From assembly GCF_000422485.1 (NCBI RefSeq), contig NZ_AULW01000016.1:124001-188000 (forward strand): a stretch of 64,000 nt of DNA. Reading direction: 5' to 3'. Both the position numbers and the translations under genes were made by a program. Below the pieces are notes generated by a model. The model searched no databases. It had not been told where the DNA came from and saw only the letters and a list, made by a program, of their open reading frames with translations. This document shows positions 1 through 8,257 of this stretch, in pieces; the stretch's first letter is position 1, and every line of letters begins with the position of its first letter. The DNA is from Paenibacillus pasadenensis DSM 19293 (GTDB taxonomy: Bacteria > Bacillota > Bacilli > Paenibacillales > Paenibacillaceae).

Positions 1-513
1 GCCGGCAAGGGCTTCGTCGTCGTCGCCGGCGAGGTGCGGGAGCTGGCGGATCAGTCCAAGGCTTCCATCCAGCAGGTCGAAGCCATTCTCGCCGCGCTTC
101 AGGCCGAGGTGGGCGAAACGGTCGAGACGCTGGCGACGGCTCGCCCGGCATTCCGGCAGCAGCTCGATTCCGTGCAGGAGGCGGGCAGCCTGTTCCTCCA
201 GGCGCAGTCCCGGATGGCGCTGCTCGGGGAGAGCCTGGCGCGCGTCGACGAGGCGATCGTCGAGCTCGGCGCTACGCAGCTGCAGATCGGCCAGGCGATG
301 TCCGGCGTGAGCTCGGTCTCGGAGCAGTCGGCCGCCGCCTCCCAGCAGGTCGCTTCGCTGAGCAGCGAGCAGCTCGGCGTGAGCGACAGCCTGGTCGGCT
401 TGTCCGCCCGCCTGGAGGAAGTCGCCTCGTCGCTGCGCGCTTCGCTGGGGCATTTCCGGCTGGAGGAGGAAGCAAGCCCATCCTTCGGCAAGGACGGACC
501 CGCCGCCGGATAG
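1..513 (+). CDS. Methyl-accepting chemotaxis protein, C-terminal part (5' end outside window)
   Basis: Open from base 1 in frame, 170 residues before the stop. It begins with the conserved hairpin-tip segment of chemoreceptors (GKGFVVVAGEVRELADQS, close to the usual GxGFAVVAxEVRxLAxxS), followed by alanine-, glutamine- and serine-rich heptads typical of the antiparallel coiled coil that docks CheA/CheW. Only the signalling domain is visible; any sensor or membrane segments lie upstream of the window. A strong hairpin terminator follows 20 bases after the stop. The tip has G where D is usual (VAGEVR), a minor variation. Family assignment is secure; the ligand cannot be inferred. Confidence 0.9.
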   Translation, partial: AGKGFVVVAGEVRELADQSKASIQQVEAILAALQAEVGETVETLATARPAFRQQLDSVQEAGSLFLQAQSRMALLGESLARVDEAIVELGATQLQIGQAMSGVSSVSEQSAAASQQVASLSSEQLGVSDSLVGLSARLEEVASSLRASLGHFRLEEEASPSFGKDGPAAG

Positions 514-532
514 GTGGGATAAAGCAGGCAAA

Positions 533-575
533 GGGCCGCATCCGCTGTCGTCATGACAGCGGATGCGGCCCTTTT
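533..575. terminator. Bidirectional intrinsic terminator
   Basis: A perfect 17-bp stem (533-549 with 555-571), 5-base loop GTCAT, then TTTT. It lies between two convergent genes, the chemoreceptor (+) and the AI-2E-family gene (-), and can serve both. Confidence 0.9.
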
Positions 576-601
576 GGGCTTGGCGCGAGGCAGGAACGGC
601 G

Positions 602-1708
602 TCAGCCCTTCTCCGCCAGCTCGACGTCGTACTCGTCCTTGGGAGGAGTGATCCAGCGGCGGAAATAGCCCTGGTCGTACAGCGCCTTGACGAGAATGAC
701 GAGCACCGGAGAGAGGATGACGCCGGCGACGCCGAACAAGGACAGCGAGATGACCATGAACGCGAGCATCGTGAAGGCGGAGACGCCGAGCGTGTCGCCG
801 GTGATGAGCGGCTCGAGAATTTGCCGGGCGGCGACGATGACGAGGAACAGGATGCCGAGCCAGATCGCCAGGTTGTAGTCGCCGACGACGAGCAGGTAGG
901 CGATCCACGGGACGAACACGGTGCCGACGCCGAGCAGCGGCAGCACGTCGAACACGGCGGCGATGGCGGAGATCGTCAGCGCGTTGTCGACGCCGAGCGC
1001 CAGCAGCGAGACGAAGATGACGATGAAGGTGATCGAGATGAGCTTCATCTGGGCTTTCAGATAGCCGACGATGCCCGAGAAGACGTTTTCGCGCAGGAAG
1101 ACGAAGGCTTTCTTGAACGTGCGGGGCGTCTTGCTCGCGGCGATCCGTTTCCAGTCGGCGATCTCGATGCTCAGGAAGTACGCCAGGATGACGCCGAGCA
1201 CGAAGTTGAACATGAACGTGGAGACCGAGTTCAGGTAGCCGGCGGCCTTCAGCAGGAAGCCTTCCGCGACCTTTTGCCCCCAGCGGGTCAGAGCGTCGAT
1301 GTAGTCCTGGATCTTGTCCACCGTATCGGGCGGCAGCGCGCTCGTCTTGTCCTTGAGCCAGGTGGACCCTTGGGCGAGCTGCTCCTGCAGGATCGCCTGG
1401 TATTGAGGCAGCTTGTGGGCGATCGAGTTCGCTTCCCGCACCATGATGTAGCCCGCGCCGAAGAAGATGCCGAGCACGATCGCGGAGAAGAGCAGGATCG
1501 AAAGCGCCGAGGCGATCGACTTCTTGAGGCCGAGCCGGTGGAGCAGCCTCGCGAGCGGCTCGATGACGGCGAAGATGAGCAGGGAGAGGAAGATCGGAGC
1601 GGCGATGGAGTAAAGGAAGCTGAACGCGAGCATAATGAGGTACACGGTCAGAGCGATGAGAGCGATATCGAATGCGGTGCGCCAATATTTGCGGTAAAAC
1701 ATCAGCAT
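602..1708 (-). CDS. AI-2E family transporter / YtvI-type integral membrane protein
   Basis: Predicted 368-residue polytopic protein of the AI-2E exporter (UPF0118/PerM) family. Two closely spaced hydrophobic helices lie at the N-terminus (IALIALTVYLIMLAFSFLY, then a second ending IFAVIEPLARLL), then an amphipathic middle region, then several hydrophobic helices with the family's LPLLGVGTVFVPW-like turn and a C-terminal ILEPLITGDTLGVSAF segment. Length matches the family (about 350-370). The ATG at 1708 was chosen over a TTG at 1738 because AAAGGAG lies 13 bases upstream of it. Bacillus YtvI is a sporulation-associated member; whether this one is that orthologue is not certain. The transported substrate is unknown. 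Confidence 0.85.
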   Translation of the reverse strand: MLMFYRKYWRTAFDIALIALTVYLIMLAFSFLYSIAAPIFLSLLIFAVIEPLARLLHRLGLKKSIASALSILLFSAIVLGIFFGAGYIMVREANSIAHKLPQYQAILQEQLAQGSTWLKDKTSALPPDTVDKIQDYIDALTRWGQKVAEGFLLKAAGYLNSVSTFMFNFVLGVILAYFLSIEIADWKRIAASKTPRTFKKAFVFLRENVFSGIVGYLKAQMKLISITFIVIFVSLLALGVDNALTISAIAAVFDVLPLLGVGTVFVPWIAYLLVVGDYNLAIWLGILFLVIVAARQILEPLITGDTLGVSAFTMLAFMVISLSLFGVAGVILSPVLVILVKALYDQGYFRRWITPPKDEYDVELAEKG

Positions 1709-1864
1709 GAGGGAAATCCGGCTCCTTTGCAGCGTCAATTGGAAATCGATTCATATTTCCGCTTTGATTGTACTATAGATTTTAAAGATGCAGGCGGTTT
1801 TTTGAAACTCGTTTATGCTACAATGGGTGGTAGACTTCTAGAGAATATGGTGGGGAACAGAAAC

Positions 1865-3280
1865 ATGGAGAATTTGCTCGTCTGGGGATTCTACTTCCTA
1901 TCGCTCTATGCGTTTATCCCGGGACTGATCAGCCGCCTGTTCGGCTTCCGCGTGTTCAAGCGCGGACTCGCGGACAAGGAGATCGCGCTTACCTTCGACG
2001 ACGGCCCGGATCCCGTCTACACGCCCATGCTGCTCGATCTGCTCGCCAGGCATCGCGCCAAGGCGACTTTTTTTGTCGTCGGGTCCCATGCGGAGCAGCA
2101 TCCGGAGCTGCTTCGGCGGATGAGGGACGAGGGGCATACGGTCGGCATCCACAATTACGTGCACAAGAGCAACTGGATCATGCGGCCGAAAACCGTCAAG
2201 CGGCAGATTGCCCTGACGAGCGCGGTCATCGAGCAGGCGATCGGGGAGACGCCCGTTTATTACCGACCGCCCTGGGGAATCGTCAACCTGTTCGATTTCT
2301 CCAAGAAGGGCCAGTACAAGATCGTGCTCTGGTCGGGCATTTTCGGCGATTGGAAGGCTCATGAAACGTCCGACAGGCTGAAAAGGCGCCTGCTCAAGAA
2401 GCTTCGTCCCGGCGAGGTGATGCTGCTGCATGACTGCGGCCGCACGCTCGGAGCGGACGAGGACGCGCCGGCCCAGATGCTGGAGGCGCTGGAGGTGTAT
2501 TTGGAGGAGGGCGGCCGCAAGGGCTTCCGCTTCGTCGGCGTGCCGACGCTCATGGAGCTGACCGAGAAAAACAAGGCGAAGCGTCCGACGGCGTTCAACC
2601 GTCTGCTGGCGGGCGCCTGGCTGCAATACGAGAAGCTGTTCCATCTCGTGTTCCGCTTGAAGCCGGTCGCCAGCGAGAAGGGCGGCAGGCCGGTCTTTCA
2701 CTATCGCAAAGTCGCCTACAACGGTCCGCCGATCGAGCTGAGCGAAGGCGAGCGCATCGTCAAGGGAGATCCGCTCGCCGAGATCCATCTCGACAATGAG
2801 ATGCTCCGCCAGGCGGCGGTCCGCTCCTCCTCTCCGCTCGCGGTCATCATCCGCCTCCTGCGCGAGATGGAGTCGGCTCTCCCGGCCCTGTCCGCCGCGG
2901 TGCTGAACGATCCTGCGATGGACAAGGTCAAGGCGCTCTACGGAGTGACGATGATCCACAACGGAACCGACAAGCTCGGCTTCCAGGTGTTTGACCTGCC
3001 GGAGAACCTGTTCGCCAAGGCATCCCGCATTTATTTGAAGATCCTTTTCCGAATTCTATCCGCCAAACCGCGCGCCAAGTCCCGCAAGCCTCGCGGAGCG
3101 CAACCGCGCGGCGAGGCCAAGCCGATGTATCCGCGCATGCTGTTCCTCTCCCGCAGAGACATGGAAAGCTATACGAGCACTTCCGCCCCGGCTCCGCGCC
3201 AGCCTGTCGCGGCCAAGCCGGAAGCCGCTTTGGCCGCTCTGGCGAGCGAGCCTGCGGCTGCTCCGGGCATGCTGTCCTGA
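1865..3280 (+). CDS. Polysaccharide deacetylase (NodB domain) with YkoP-like C-terminal domain
   Basis: 471 residues. An N-terminal hydrophobic segment (VWGFYFLSLYAFIPGLISRLF) may anchor it in the membrane. The NodB metal-dependent deacetylase domain follows: TFDDGPDP (catalytic Asp and metal Asp), HNYVHKS as the metal-ligand motif, RPPWG, and LLHDCG near the end. Such enzymes remove acetyl groups from N-acetylglucosamine polymers such as peptidoglycan. The C-terminal half (from about residue 255) resembles the YkoP-type domain that accompanies some Bacillales deacetylases (moderate confidence). Start: ATG 1865 with GGTGGGG 9 bases upstream; the open frame extends far upstream, but that part lies antisense to the AI-2E-family gene. 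The last 50 residues are basic and proline/alanine-rich, probably disordered. Confidence 0.88.
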   Translation: MENLLVWGFYFLSLYAFIPGLISRLFGFRVFKRGLADKEIALTFDDGPDPVYTPMLLDLLARHRAKATFFVVGSHAEQHPELLRRMRDEGHTVGIHNYVHKSNWIMRPKTVKRQIALTSAVIEQAIGETPVYYRPPWGIVNLFDFSKKGQYKIVLWSGIFGDWKAHETSDRLKRRLLKKLRPGEVMLLHDCGRTLGADEDAPAQMLEALEVYLEEGGRKGFRFVGVPTLMELTEKNKAKRPTAFNRLLAGAWLQYEKLFHLVFRLKPVASEKGGRPVFHYRKVAYNGPPIELSEGERIVKGDPLAEIHLDNEMLRQAAVRSSSPLAVIIRLLREMESALPALSAAVLNDPAMDKVKALYGVTMIHNGTDKLGFQVFDLPENLFAKASRIYLKILFRILSAKPRAKSRKPRGAQPRGEAKPMYPRMLFLSRRDMESYTSTSAPAPRQPVAAKPEAALAALASEPAAAPGMLS

Positions 3281-3288
3281 CCTTGCCG

Positions 3289-3324
3289 GCCGGTCCCCTT
3301 ACGGGAGGACCGGCTTTTGTTTTT
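3289..3324 (+). terminator. Intrinsic terminator after deacetylase gene
   Basis: GCCGGTCC (3289-3296) pairs with GGACCGGC (3307-3314), followed by TTTTGTTTTT. It starts 8 bases after the deacetylase stop codon. Confidence 0.85.
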
Positions 3325-3383
3325 GCGGCGGATTGGACTTTTATCCCCTAGGGGATATGATAGATAGGAAGGGAGAGGAACAC

Positions 3384-3959
3384 ATGACCGAGGCAGACTG
3401 GGAGGAGCATCTGATGCTTCAGATCGCCTCCCGGAGCAGCGATGCGCTGGAGAAGCTATACGATCGCTACGAGAAGCCGTTGTACTCGTTCGTCTACCGA
3501 ATCGTGAAGGACAGCATGGCGGCGGAAGAGATCGTTCAGGAGCTGTTCCTCAAGCTCTGGAACCATGCCGAGGCGTATGTATCGAACGGCCGCTCCGGGA
3601 AGGTCAGCACCTGGATCTTCACGATGGCGCGCAACGGCGCGATCGACTGGCTGCGCAAGCGCGACCGCCGGCCGGCCGCCGGCGGCCAGGACGGCATGGA
3701 TGAGCTGCGCGACCCGGTCACGACGGAGCTTACCGTCGAGAACCGGATGCTGGCGGAGCAGATGAGGCAAGCTCTGTCCGGACTCAGCCAGGAACAGCAG
3801 CAGGTGATCGAGTGGGTTTATTTCGGCGGGTATACCCAGCAGGAAATCGCGGACAGGCATGACATCCCGCTAGGCACGGTCAAAAGTCGGATCCGCCTCG
3901 GTCTTCGCCAGCTGCGCAGTCAGCTGGGCGAATCGTGGAGGGGGGAGGTTCGATCATGA
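3384..3959 (+). CDS. ECF-type RNA polymerase sigma factor
   Basis: 191 residues. Region 2 is clear (LEKLYDRYEKPLYSFVYRIVKD, then AEEIVQELFLKLW and WIFTMARNGAIDWLRKR), a short linker follows, then region 4 with helix-turn-helix YTQQEIADRHDIPLGTVKSR. Length and layout fit SigK/RskA-type ECF sigma factors of actinobacteria and Paenibacillaceae. Start ATG 3384 has GGGAGAGG 5 bases upstream; an earlier ATG at 3333 lacks a site. It overlaps the anti-sigma gene by ATGA, so the pair is translationally coupled. The regulon is unknown; such pairs usually autoregulate. Confidence 0.92.
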   Translation: MTEADWEEHLMLQIASRSSDALEKLYDRYEKPLYSFVYRIVKDSMAAEEIVQELFLKLWNHAEAYVSNGRSGKVSTWIFTMARNGAIDWLRKRDRRPAAGGQDGMDELRDPVTTELTVENRMLAEQMRQALSGLSQEQQQVIEWVYFGGYTQQEIADRHDIPLGTVKSRIRLGLRQLRSQLGESWRGEVRS

Positions 3960-4942
3960 GGGAAGGACATGAGGAGGAAAATCGCAAGCCATGCTCGGAC
4001 ATCGATCTGTATGCGATGGGCTTGCTGGAAGGCGAAGAACGAGAGCGCATGGAGCGGCATATCGCAGGCTGTAGCGATTGCCGTGAGGAGCTGGCCCGGA
4101 TCGAGGAGCTGCTCGGCCTGCTGCCGCTAGCCGCCGAGCCGGCCGAGCCGCCGCAGGGAATGCGCGAGCGCGTGCTGGGCCAGGTGCTGGGCCGTCCTCA
4201 GGCGGACCGCCTGGAGGAGGACGCGGCCGAGCGCTCCGAGCCGGCGCTGCCTCCGGACGTTTTTGCGCTTCGCCAAGACGAGGACGGAACGGACGCGAGG
4301 CAGCAGCTCGCGGACCGCAACGAGCGTTCGTCGGCCGCGCCGCTCTCCGGAGCGGACCGGACCGAGCGCCCGGCCGAGCGCGCAAAGGAAGCGCCAGCCG
4401 CGGAGGGGACCGGGAGGAGTAGGCGGCTCGCGGTCGGAGCGCTGGCCGGTGCGGCAGCGGTCATGCTGCTCGTGACCGGAGTGCTGGCCCAGCGCATGGA
4501 CAGTCTCGGGCGCGAGAACAAGCGGCTCTCGGCCGAGCTGCAGGCGTCGACGCAGACGCTGGACAGCACGATCGAGCAGCTGCGCAAGACGGAGCAGCCT
4601 TTTGCCGGCGCGATGGTCAGCCAGATCGTCTCGCTCAAGCCGGTCAAAGATCTCGTCGCCAGAGGGCAGGCCTATCTCGTCGTGGACGATCGCGGCACCC
4701 ATCTGATCGTGCAGGCGAGCCGGCTTCCGGAGCTGAAGGACGAGCAGGCGTTCCAGGTGTGGCTGATCAAGGGCGACAAGCCGGTCAATGCCGGCACGTT
4801 CATGCCGACGGGCAACGCCGGCGCGGTCACGTTTACGTTCCCCGGCGGCTCGTACGACCAGGTCGCCATCACGCTGGAGCCGGACGCCTTCGGCCAGGAG
4901 CCGCGAGGCAGCATCGTGCTCGCCGGAGCTCTCAAGACATAG
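3956..4942 (+). CDS. Membrane anti-sigma factor with zinc-finger and RskA-like C-terminal domain
   Basis: 328 residues. The N-terminus carries the zinc-binding anti-sigma motif H-x3-C-x2-C (HIAGCSDC, about residues 36-43), the part that holds the ECF sigma factor. A disordered Arg/Glu/Ala-rich linker leads to one transmembrane helix (LAVGALAGAAAVMLLVTGVL), a short coiled coil, and an extracellular RskA-type domain of about 100 residues (AFQVWLIKGDKPVNAGTF). Release of the sigma factor would be by regulated proteolysis, as known for RskA. The ATG overlaps the sigma stop codon by 4 bases. The linker is longer than usual. A bidirectional terminator follows. Confidence 0.88.
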   Translation: MREGHEEENRKPCSDIDLYAMGLLEGEERERMERHIAGCSDCREELARIEELLGLLPLAAEPAEPPQGMRERVLGQVLGRPQADRLEEDAAERSEPALPPDVFALRQDEDGTDARQQLADRNERSSAAPLSGADRTERPAERAKEAPAAEGTGRSRRLAVGALAGAAAVMLLVTGVLAQRMDSLGRENKRLSAELQASTQTLDSTIEQLRKTEQPFAGAMVSQIVSLKPVKDLVARGQAYLVVDDRGTHLIVQASRLPELKDEQAFQVWLIKGDKPVNAGTFMPTGNAGAVTFTFPGGSYDQVAITLEPDAFGQEPRGSIVLAGALKT

Positions 4943-4976
4943 ATGGACAGCACGGCGACAATTCAACCTGTAAACC

Positions 4977-5014
4977 AAAAGCTCCCCGGCGCTTCGAGCG
5001 CCGGGGAGCTTTTT
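4977..5014. terminator. Bidirectional terminator between anti-sigma gene and ilvD
   Basis: Twelve-base GC-rich arms (4981-4992 with 4998-5009), loop TTCGA, flanked by AAAA and TTTTT. Serves the convergent ends of both genes. Confidence 0.92.
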
Positions 5015-5024
5015 GGGTAAGGAA

Positions 5025-6710
5025 TCAGATCTTCATGACGCCGCCGGTGCTGGCGGAGGTGACGAGATGAGCGTAGCGGGCGAGGTAGCCGCGCTTGATC
5101 TTGAGCTCGAAGCCGGTCCATTCGGCGCGGCGCTTGGCCATCTCCTCGTCGCTGATCTCGAGCTGGATCGTGCGGTTGTTCATGTCCAGCTCGATGATGT
5201 CGCCGTCGTGGACGAACGCGAGCGGACCGCCGTCCGCCGCCTCCGGCGAGATATGGCCGATGCTGATGCCGCGCGAGGCGCCCGAGAAGCGGCCGTCGGT
5301 GATGAGGCCGACCTTGGCGCCGAGGCCCATGCCGACGATCTGCGACGTCGGAGCGAGCATCTCCGGCATGCCGGGGCCGCCCTTCGGCCCTTCGTAGCGG
5401 ATGACGACGACATGGCCTTCCTTGACGAGGCCTTTGCTCAAGCCTTCCAGCACGGCGTCCTGCGAGTCGAAGCAGATCGCCGGGCCGCGGTGGTAGCCGC
5501 CCACGGACTTGTCTACGGCGCCGACCTTGATGATCGCTCCGTCCGGAGCCAGGTTGCCGAACAGGACGGCGAGGCCGCCGCGCTCGGAGTGCGGATCGTC
5601 GATCGGGCGCACGACGTCGCGCCGCTTGATTTCCGTATTTTCAACGTTCTCGCGGATCGTCTTGCCGGTGACGGTCATGCATTCGGTATGCAGGGCGCCC
5701 GGCTTGTTGAGCAGCTCGCGCAGCACGGCGCTGACGCCGCCGGCCTCATGCACGTCCTCCATGTGAAGGTCGGACGCCGGAGCCAGCTTGGACAGATGCG
5801 GCACGCGGTTGGCGACTTCGTTGATGCGGGCGATCGGGTACTCGATGCCGGCTTCATGCGCGATCGCGAGCGTATGGAGGACGGTGTTGGTCGATCCGCC
5901 CATTGCCATGTCGAGCGCGAACGCGTTGTCGATCGCCTCCGCCGTGACGATGTCGCGCGGACGCAGGTCCATCTCGATCAGCTTCATGAGCTGGCGGGCG
6001 GACTCCTTGACGAATTCCTTGCGCTCCTCCGCTACGGCGAGGATGGAGCCGTTGCCCGGAAGGGCGATGCCGAGCGCCTCGGCGAGGCAGTTCATCGAGT
6101 TGGCGGTGAACATGCCGGAGCAGGAGCCGCAGGTCGGACAGCCGAACTGCTCGAGCTCGGTCAGGCCGACCTCGTCGATCTTGCCGGCCATGAACTGGCC
6201 GACGCCCTCGAACACGCTCGTCAGCGAGATCGCGCGTCCGTCGCTCGTGCGGCCGGCCTTCATCGGGCCGCCGCTCACCATGATGGACGGGATGTTGACG
6301 CGCAGCATGCCCATCATCATGCCGGGAGTGATCTTGTCGCAGTTGGGGATGCACACCATGCCGTCGAACCAGTGCGCGTTGACGACCGTCTCGACGGAGT
6401 CGGCGATGATCTCGCGGCTCGCCAGCGAGTAGCGCATGCCGATGTGGCCCATCGCGATGCCGTCGTCGACGCCGATCGTATTGAACTCGAACGGCACGCC
6501 GCCCGCTTCGCGGATCGCTTCCTTGACGACCTTGCCGAATTCCTGCAGGTGGACGTGGCCGGGGATGATATCGATATAGGAATTGCAGACGGCAATGAAC
6601 GGCTTGTCGAAGTCTTCTTCCTTGACGCCGGCAGCGCGCAGCAGGCTGCGGTGCGGGGCTCGGTCGAAGCCTTTTTTGATCATGTCAGAACGCATCTTCT
6701 TCGGTGCCAT
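5025..6710 (-). CDS. ilvD: Dihydroxy-acid dehydratase
   Basis: 561 residues, the full family length. Converts 2,3-dihydroxy-isovalerate and -methylvalerate to the 2-oxo acids in valine and isoleucine synthesis, in the cytosol, with an Fe-S cluster. Signatures: [45 protein letters not shown] (cluster cysteines), GGSTNTVLH, and the C-terminal [14 protein letters not shown]. Start ATG 6708-6710 with GGGAGGG 7 bases upstream; an upstream ATG at 6737 is also in frame but lacks a site. It stands alone, not in an ilv operon, and the short leader has no T-box. Assignment is secure. Confidence 0.97.
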   Translation of the reverse strand: MAPKKMRSDMIKKGFDRAPHRSLLRAAGVKEEDFDKPFIAVCNSYIDIIPGHVHLQEFGKVVKEAIREAGGVPFEFNTIGVDDGIAMGHIGMRYSLASREIIADSVETVVNAHWFDGMVCIPNCDKITPGMMMGMLRVNIPSIMVSGGPMKAGRTSDGRAISLTSVFEGVGQFMAGKIDEVGLTELEQFGCPTCGSCSGMFTANSMNCLAEALGIALPGNGSILAVAEERKEFVKESARQLMKLIEMDLRPRDIVTAEAIDNAFALDMAMGGSTNTVLHTLAIAHEAGIEYPIARINEVANRVPHLSKLAPASDLHMEDVHEAGGVSAVLRELLNKPGALHTECMTVTGKTIRENVENTEIKRRDVVRPIDDPHSERGGLAVLFGNLAPDGAIIKVGAVDKSVGGYHRGPAICFDSQDAVLEGLSKGLVKEGHVVVIRYEGPKGGPGMPEMLAPTSQIVGMGLGAKVGLITDGRFSGASRGISIGHISPEAADGGPLAFVHDGDIIELDMNNRTIQLEISDEEMAKRRAEWTGFELKIKRGYLARYAHLVTSASTGGVMKI

Positions 6711-6744
6711 GCTTGTCCCTCCCAGGATTAACATCATTCCAATT

Positions 6745-6773
6745 AGTGTACCATATGTGCCCTGGATTGACTA
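6745..6773 (-). promoter_or_regulatory. Candidate sigma-A promoter for ilvD
   Basis: On the minus strand TAGTCA, 17 bases, TACACT (each 4/6 to consensus), with the -10 box 35 bases before the ilvD start. Weak but correctly placed. Confidence 0.35.
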
Positions 6774-6903
6774 CCGATTGCCGCATTCCTGCATTAAAGT
6801 GGAATGAATCCTATCGGCATCGCAACTTCTTGATATCGTCAGCGTTTAAGTCGTTCGGGAAGCGGTTTAATGAGAATCAAATCCGCTCCGAGGAGGCATG
6901 TTC

Positions 6904-7356
6904 ATGAGTACATATCGAAGCAAGAAAGCGGCCGGCCTGCTGCTGGCCGGCATCCTGATCGCCGGCGCGGCCGCGCCGGCCGCAGAAGCCGCCAAGGAGG
7001 CGCCGAAGGTGCTGGTCAACGGCGTGAATTACGCGCTCGACAAGGAGCCGCTGGTCAAGGACGGACGCACGCTCGTGCCGCTGCGCGGCATCTTCGAGGC
7101 GCTCGGAGCGACGGTCGACTGGAACCAGTACGAGCAGACGATCACGGCGACGCGCGGCAAGAACGAGATCTTCCTGCAGGTGAACAAGACCAAGGCCAAG
7201 GTCAACGACATGGAGATCGAGCTGTCGGTGCCGGCGCAGAACATGAGCGGCACGACGATGGTGCCGCTGCGCTTCATCGCCGAGGCGCTGGGCACGTACT
7301 GCGTCTACTATGCCGACCAGAACCTCATCACGATCACCGATCGCGTGGAAAGCTAG
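6904..7356 (+). CDS. Secreted stalk/copper amine oxidase N-terminal-like domain protein
   Basis: 150 residues. A Sec signal peptide (KKAAGLLLAGILIAGAAAPAAEA, probable cut before AKEAP) is followed by two copies of the copper amine oxidase N-like repeat common in Paenibacillaceae surface proteins: a VLVNGVNY strand, then GRTLVPLRGIFEALGATVDW, and again a TTMVPLRFIAEALG segment. Despite the name such domains are not oxidases; they act as cell-surface structural modules. Start ATG 6904 chosen because AGGAGG (6891-6896) gives 7-base spacing; the ATG at 6898 would be 1 base away. It lies between two transcription units and has its own terminator. Confidence 0.88.
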   Translation: MSTYRSKKAAGLLLAGILIAGAAAPAAEAAKEAPKVLVNGVNYALDKEPLVKDGRTLVPLRGIFEALGATVDWNQYEQTITATRGKNEIFLQVNKTKAKVNDMEIELSVPAQNMSGTTMVPLRFIAEALGTYCVYYADQNLITITDRVES

Positions 7357-7378
7357 CTTTCCCGCAAGAAACGGCGCT

Positions 7379-7406
7379 GCCCCCTTCCAGCCGGAAGGGG
7401 GCTTTT
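7379..7406 (+). terminator. Intrinsic terminator
   Basis: GCCCCCTTCC (7379-7388), loop AGCC, GGAAGGGGGC (7393-7402), TTTT. It ends the surface-protein gene. Confidence 0.9.
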
Positions 7407-7449
7407 CGCGCCTCCGGCTTCGGAAAAAGCCGGTCCGGCGCCGGCTTTC

Positions 7450-7476
7450 CTGAAGAAAGCCTGAAGATTCCTTAAA
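7450..7476 (+). promoter_or_regulatory. Direct repeats upstream of response regulator (candidate operator)
   Basis: CTGAAG at 7450, CTGAAG at 7461 and CTTAAA at 7471, about one helical turn apart, as in OmpR-family binding sites. About 77-100 bases before the regulator start. A similar pair follows the kinase gene at 9356-9372. The regulator assignment is inferred. Confidence 0.35.
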
Positions 7477-7552
7477 CGGCCCTTTCGATCGGGCGCGCGC
7501 GCTTCCAAGGCCGGCGGCCGTGCGGTATAGTGGCTGTAAGGAGTGGTAATCG

Positions 7553-8257
7553 GTGAAAAAGCTGCTGATCGTAGACGACGACCGCGAGATCGCGGAGCTG
7601 ATCCAGATCTATCTGGCCAACGAGGGCTATGCGACCGTGCTCGCCCATGACGGGGAGGAGGCGCTCGCCATGGCCGCCGCGGAGCCGTTCCATTTGATCG
7701 TGCTCGACATCATGATGCCCAAGGCGGACGGGCTTGAAGTATGCCGGCAGCTGCGCCGCGAGGGATCGGCCCAGGTGCCGATCCTCATGCTGAGCGCCAA
7801 GGCGGCGGACATGGACAAGATCATGGGGCTGATGACCGGAGCGGACGACTATATGGTCAAGCCGTTCAACCCGCTGGAGCTCGTCGCCCGCGTCAAGTCG
7901 CTGCTGCGGCGGGCCTACCAGTTCCCCAAGGCGGGCGGCGGGTCCGACGCCGGCGGGGCGGTGGAGCTCGGGCCGATCGTCATCGACAAGTCGACCCATA
8001 CGGTCACCTGCCGCCAGGACGGGCGGCAGCTGCATCTGACGAGCACGGAGTTCGGCATCCTCCATCTGCTCGCCTCGCATCCGGGCAAGGTGTTCAGCGC
8101 GGAGGACATTTTCCAGCAAGTGTGGAAAGAAAAATTTTACGAATCGAACAATACCGTCATGGTGCATATCAGCAAGCTGCGGGACAAGCTGGAGCAGGAG
8201 ACGGGAGACAAGTTCATCGTGACGGTGTGGGGGGTCGGCTACAAAATTGAAGGATGA
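7553..8257 (+). CDS. OmpR/VanR-family response regulator
   Basis: 234 residues. Receiver domain with acidic DDD cluster (IVDDDRE), phosphoacceptor Asp in VLDIMMPKADG and the conserved Lys in DDYMVKPFNP. A glycine-rich linker leads to an OmpR-type winged helix (LTSTEFGILHLLASHPGKVFS through VWGVGYKIEG). Closest in style to VanR-like regulators paired with small kinases. Start GTG 7553 with TAAGGAG 9 bases upstream. The kinase gene overlaps its 3' end by 11 bases, so they are one operon. Target genes are unknown; 11-bp-spaced direct repeats before the gene may be an autoregulatory site. Confidence 0.93.
   Translation: MKKLLIVDDDREIAELIQIYLANEGYATVLAHDGEEALAMAAAEPFHLIVLDIMMPKADGLEVCRQLRREGSAQVPILMLSAKAADMDKIMGLMTGADDYMVKPFNPLELVARVKSLLRRAYQFPKAGGGSDAGGAVELGPIVIDKSTHTVTCRQDGRQLHLTSTEFGILHLLASHPGKVFSAEDIFQQVWKEKFYESNNTVMVHISKLRDKLEQETGDKFIVTVWGVGYKIEG

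Noticed and set aside
563-1864. Upstream extension of the deacetylase reading frame (starts at 563)
   Set aside because: It lies antisense to the AI-2E-family membrane gene and encodes a charged non-family sequence; the ATG at 1865 has a good ribosome site.
5013-6731. Long open frame antisense to ilvD
   Set aside because: Shadow of GC-rich coding: third-position GC keeps the opposite strand open. Composition is Asp/Arg/Ala-rich with no domain.
6711-6900. T-box or other amino-acid riboswitch before ilvD
   Set aside because: The leader is under 40 bases from the candidate promoter and shows no T-box motif.
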